DNA from: Cudoniella acicularis
Taxonomy: Eukaryota; Ascomycota; Leotiomycetes; Helotiales; Helotiaceae
DNA: 59,488 nucleotides
Direction of reading: 5' to 3'
NCBI GenBank assembly: GCA_013054445.1
Contig: JAAMPI010000149.1
Location: forward strand, 1-59,488
The position numbers and the translations under genes were made by a program. Under the pieces are notes generated by a model. It ran no database searches, had not been told where the DNA came from, and saw only the letters and a program-made list of their open reading frames with translations. Of this stretch, positions 58,994 to 59,488 are shown piece after piece (positions within the stretch are counted from its first letter, which is position 1; every line of letters starts with the position of its first letter).

Positions 58994-59488
58994 ACTACAT
59001 CAGAACACTTGAAAATAATCAAACAACAAATTCAAATAAAACCCAAGTGCTTTAAGAAAGACTCGATAATTCATATAGCTAGTTTATCAAATTTTGAATA
59101 CGATCTCACTATAGTATCTTGTTTATTTTTTCAAGTGTTGTAGTTAACCTGAACGCACGGACCGCTCAACCTTCGAACGAACAAATCAAACCACGAGTAA
59201 AACCTAAAGGTATTATTACATTATAAAGTCCTTCCACAAATTTAAAACTCTATAAAATGCTCTTCGCTTGTTAAAATTAAACAAAAGCGCTCTACTTGTG
59301 CAAAGTCATGAAGTGTTCAGTTTCCCCTGAAAATTTCGCTTAAAACCCTCGCTTCACCAAACCCCTTGATTCAGGAATCAGACAACACAACATCACGCCA
59401 CTTTGTCCTGACATCATATCCACGCCACTTTCAACATGACAACGTGCCTCTCAGTGCTCACTCCGCTCCGCTCCTCTCTTCCCCCTCC
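58994..59488. other. Right-end flank, no gene seen
   Basis: 495 bp downstream of the HET pseudogene, AT-rich, becoming CT/CA-rich at the very end as if approaching another gene's promoter beyond the window. Confidence 0.4.

Overview
The window is a nuclear contig of a filamentous ascomycete. The evidence is: genes split by many short introns (about 45-80 bp) with GTRNGT donors, CTRAY branch sites and CAG/TAG acceptors; fungus-specific families (a HET-domain gene, a fungal secondary-metabolism-type P450, GH43, and the lipase-like domain of fungal NLR proteins); and transposon remains carrying TGG-to-TAG type changes typical of repeat-induced point mutation (RIP). The protein flavour suggests Leotiomycetes/Helotiales, which is an inference only. 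Gene models were built by hand from reading frames and splice signals.

Left part (0.8-10 kb), mostly housekeeping: UBR1 N-recognin E3 ligase (-), QCR9 respiratory complex III subunit (-, five exons for 67 residues), PYM exon-junction-complex disassembly factor (+), a truncated 5' remnant of a nucleoside hydrolase (+), and a P-loop sulfotransferase-family gene (-) that lies where the rest of the hydrolase would be.

Accessory part (12.5-25.2 kb): a cytochrome P450 (-) and a short-chain dehydrogenase (+) share a 1.25 kb divergent promoter; next come a secreted GH43 glycosidase (-), three neighbouring unrecognised Ser/Tyr/Arg-rich genes (19.5-23.7 kb) that share a short helical-hairpin motif, a 251-bp MITE between two of them, and a second SDR (-).

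Core block (26.8-36.7 kb): a hypothetical gene, LNP1 (lunapark, ER three-way junctions), a GRIP-domain golgin with an apparent one-base frameshift in a C7 run, and an SRPK-family kinase with a 1.1 kb CT-rich leader.

A lipase-like gene (38.6-40.0 kb) is followed by about 9.9 kb of AT-rich, gene-poor DNA holding a 598-bp non-autonomous hAT element with a perfect 8-bp target duplication. A second core block has the divergent pair Brr6 (nuclear envelope) and IWS1 (transcription elongation). The right end has a tRNA-like gene with a long interruption and a HET-domain pseudogene broken by a 10-bp duplication, several stop codons and a RIP-degraded Tc1/mariner element flanked by TA.

Most likely undescribed items: the three-gene Ser/Tyr/Arg-rich family, the stand-alone lipase-like gene with an RRM-like N-terminus, and the two MITEs.
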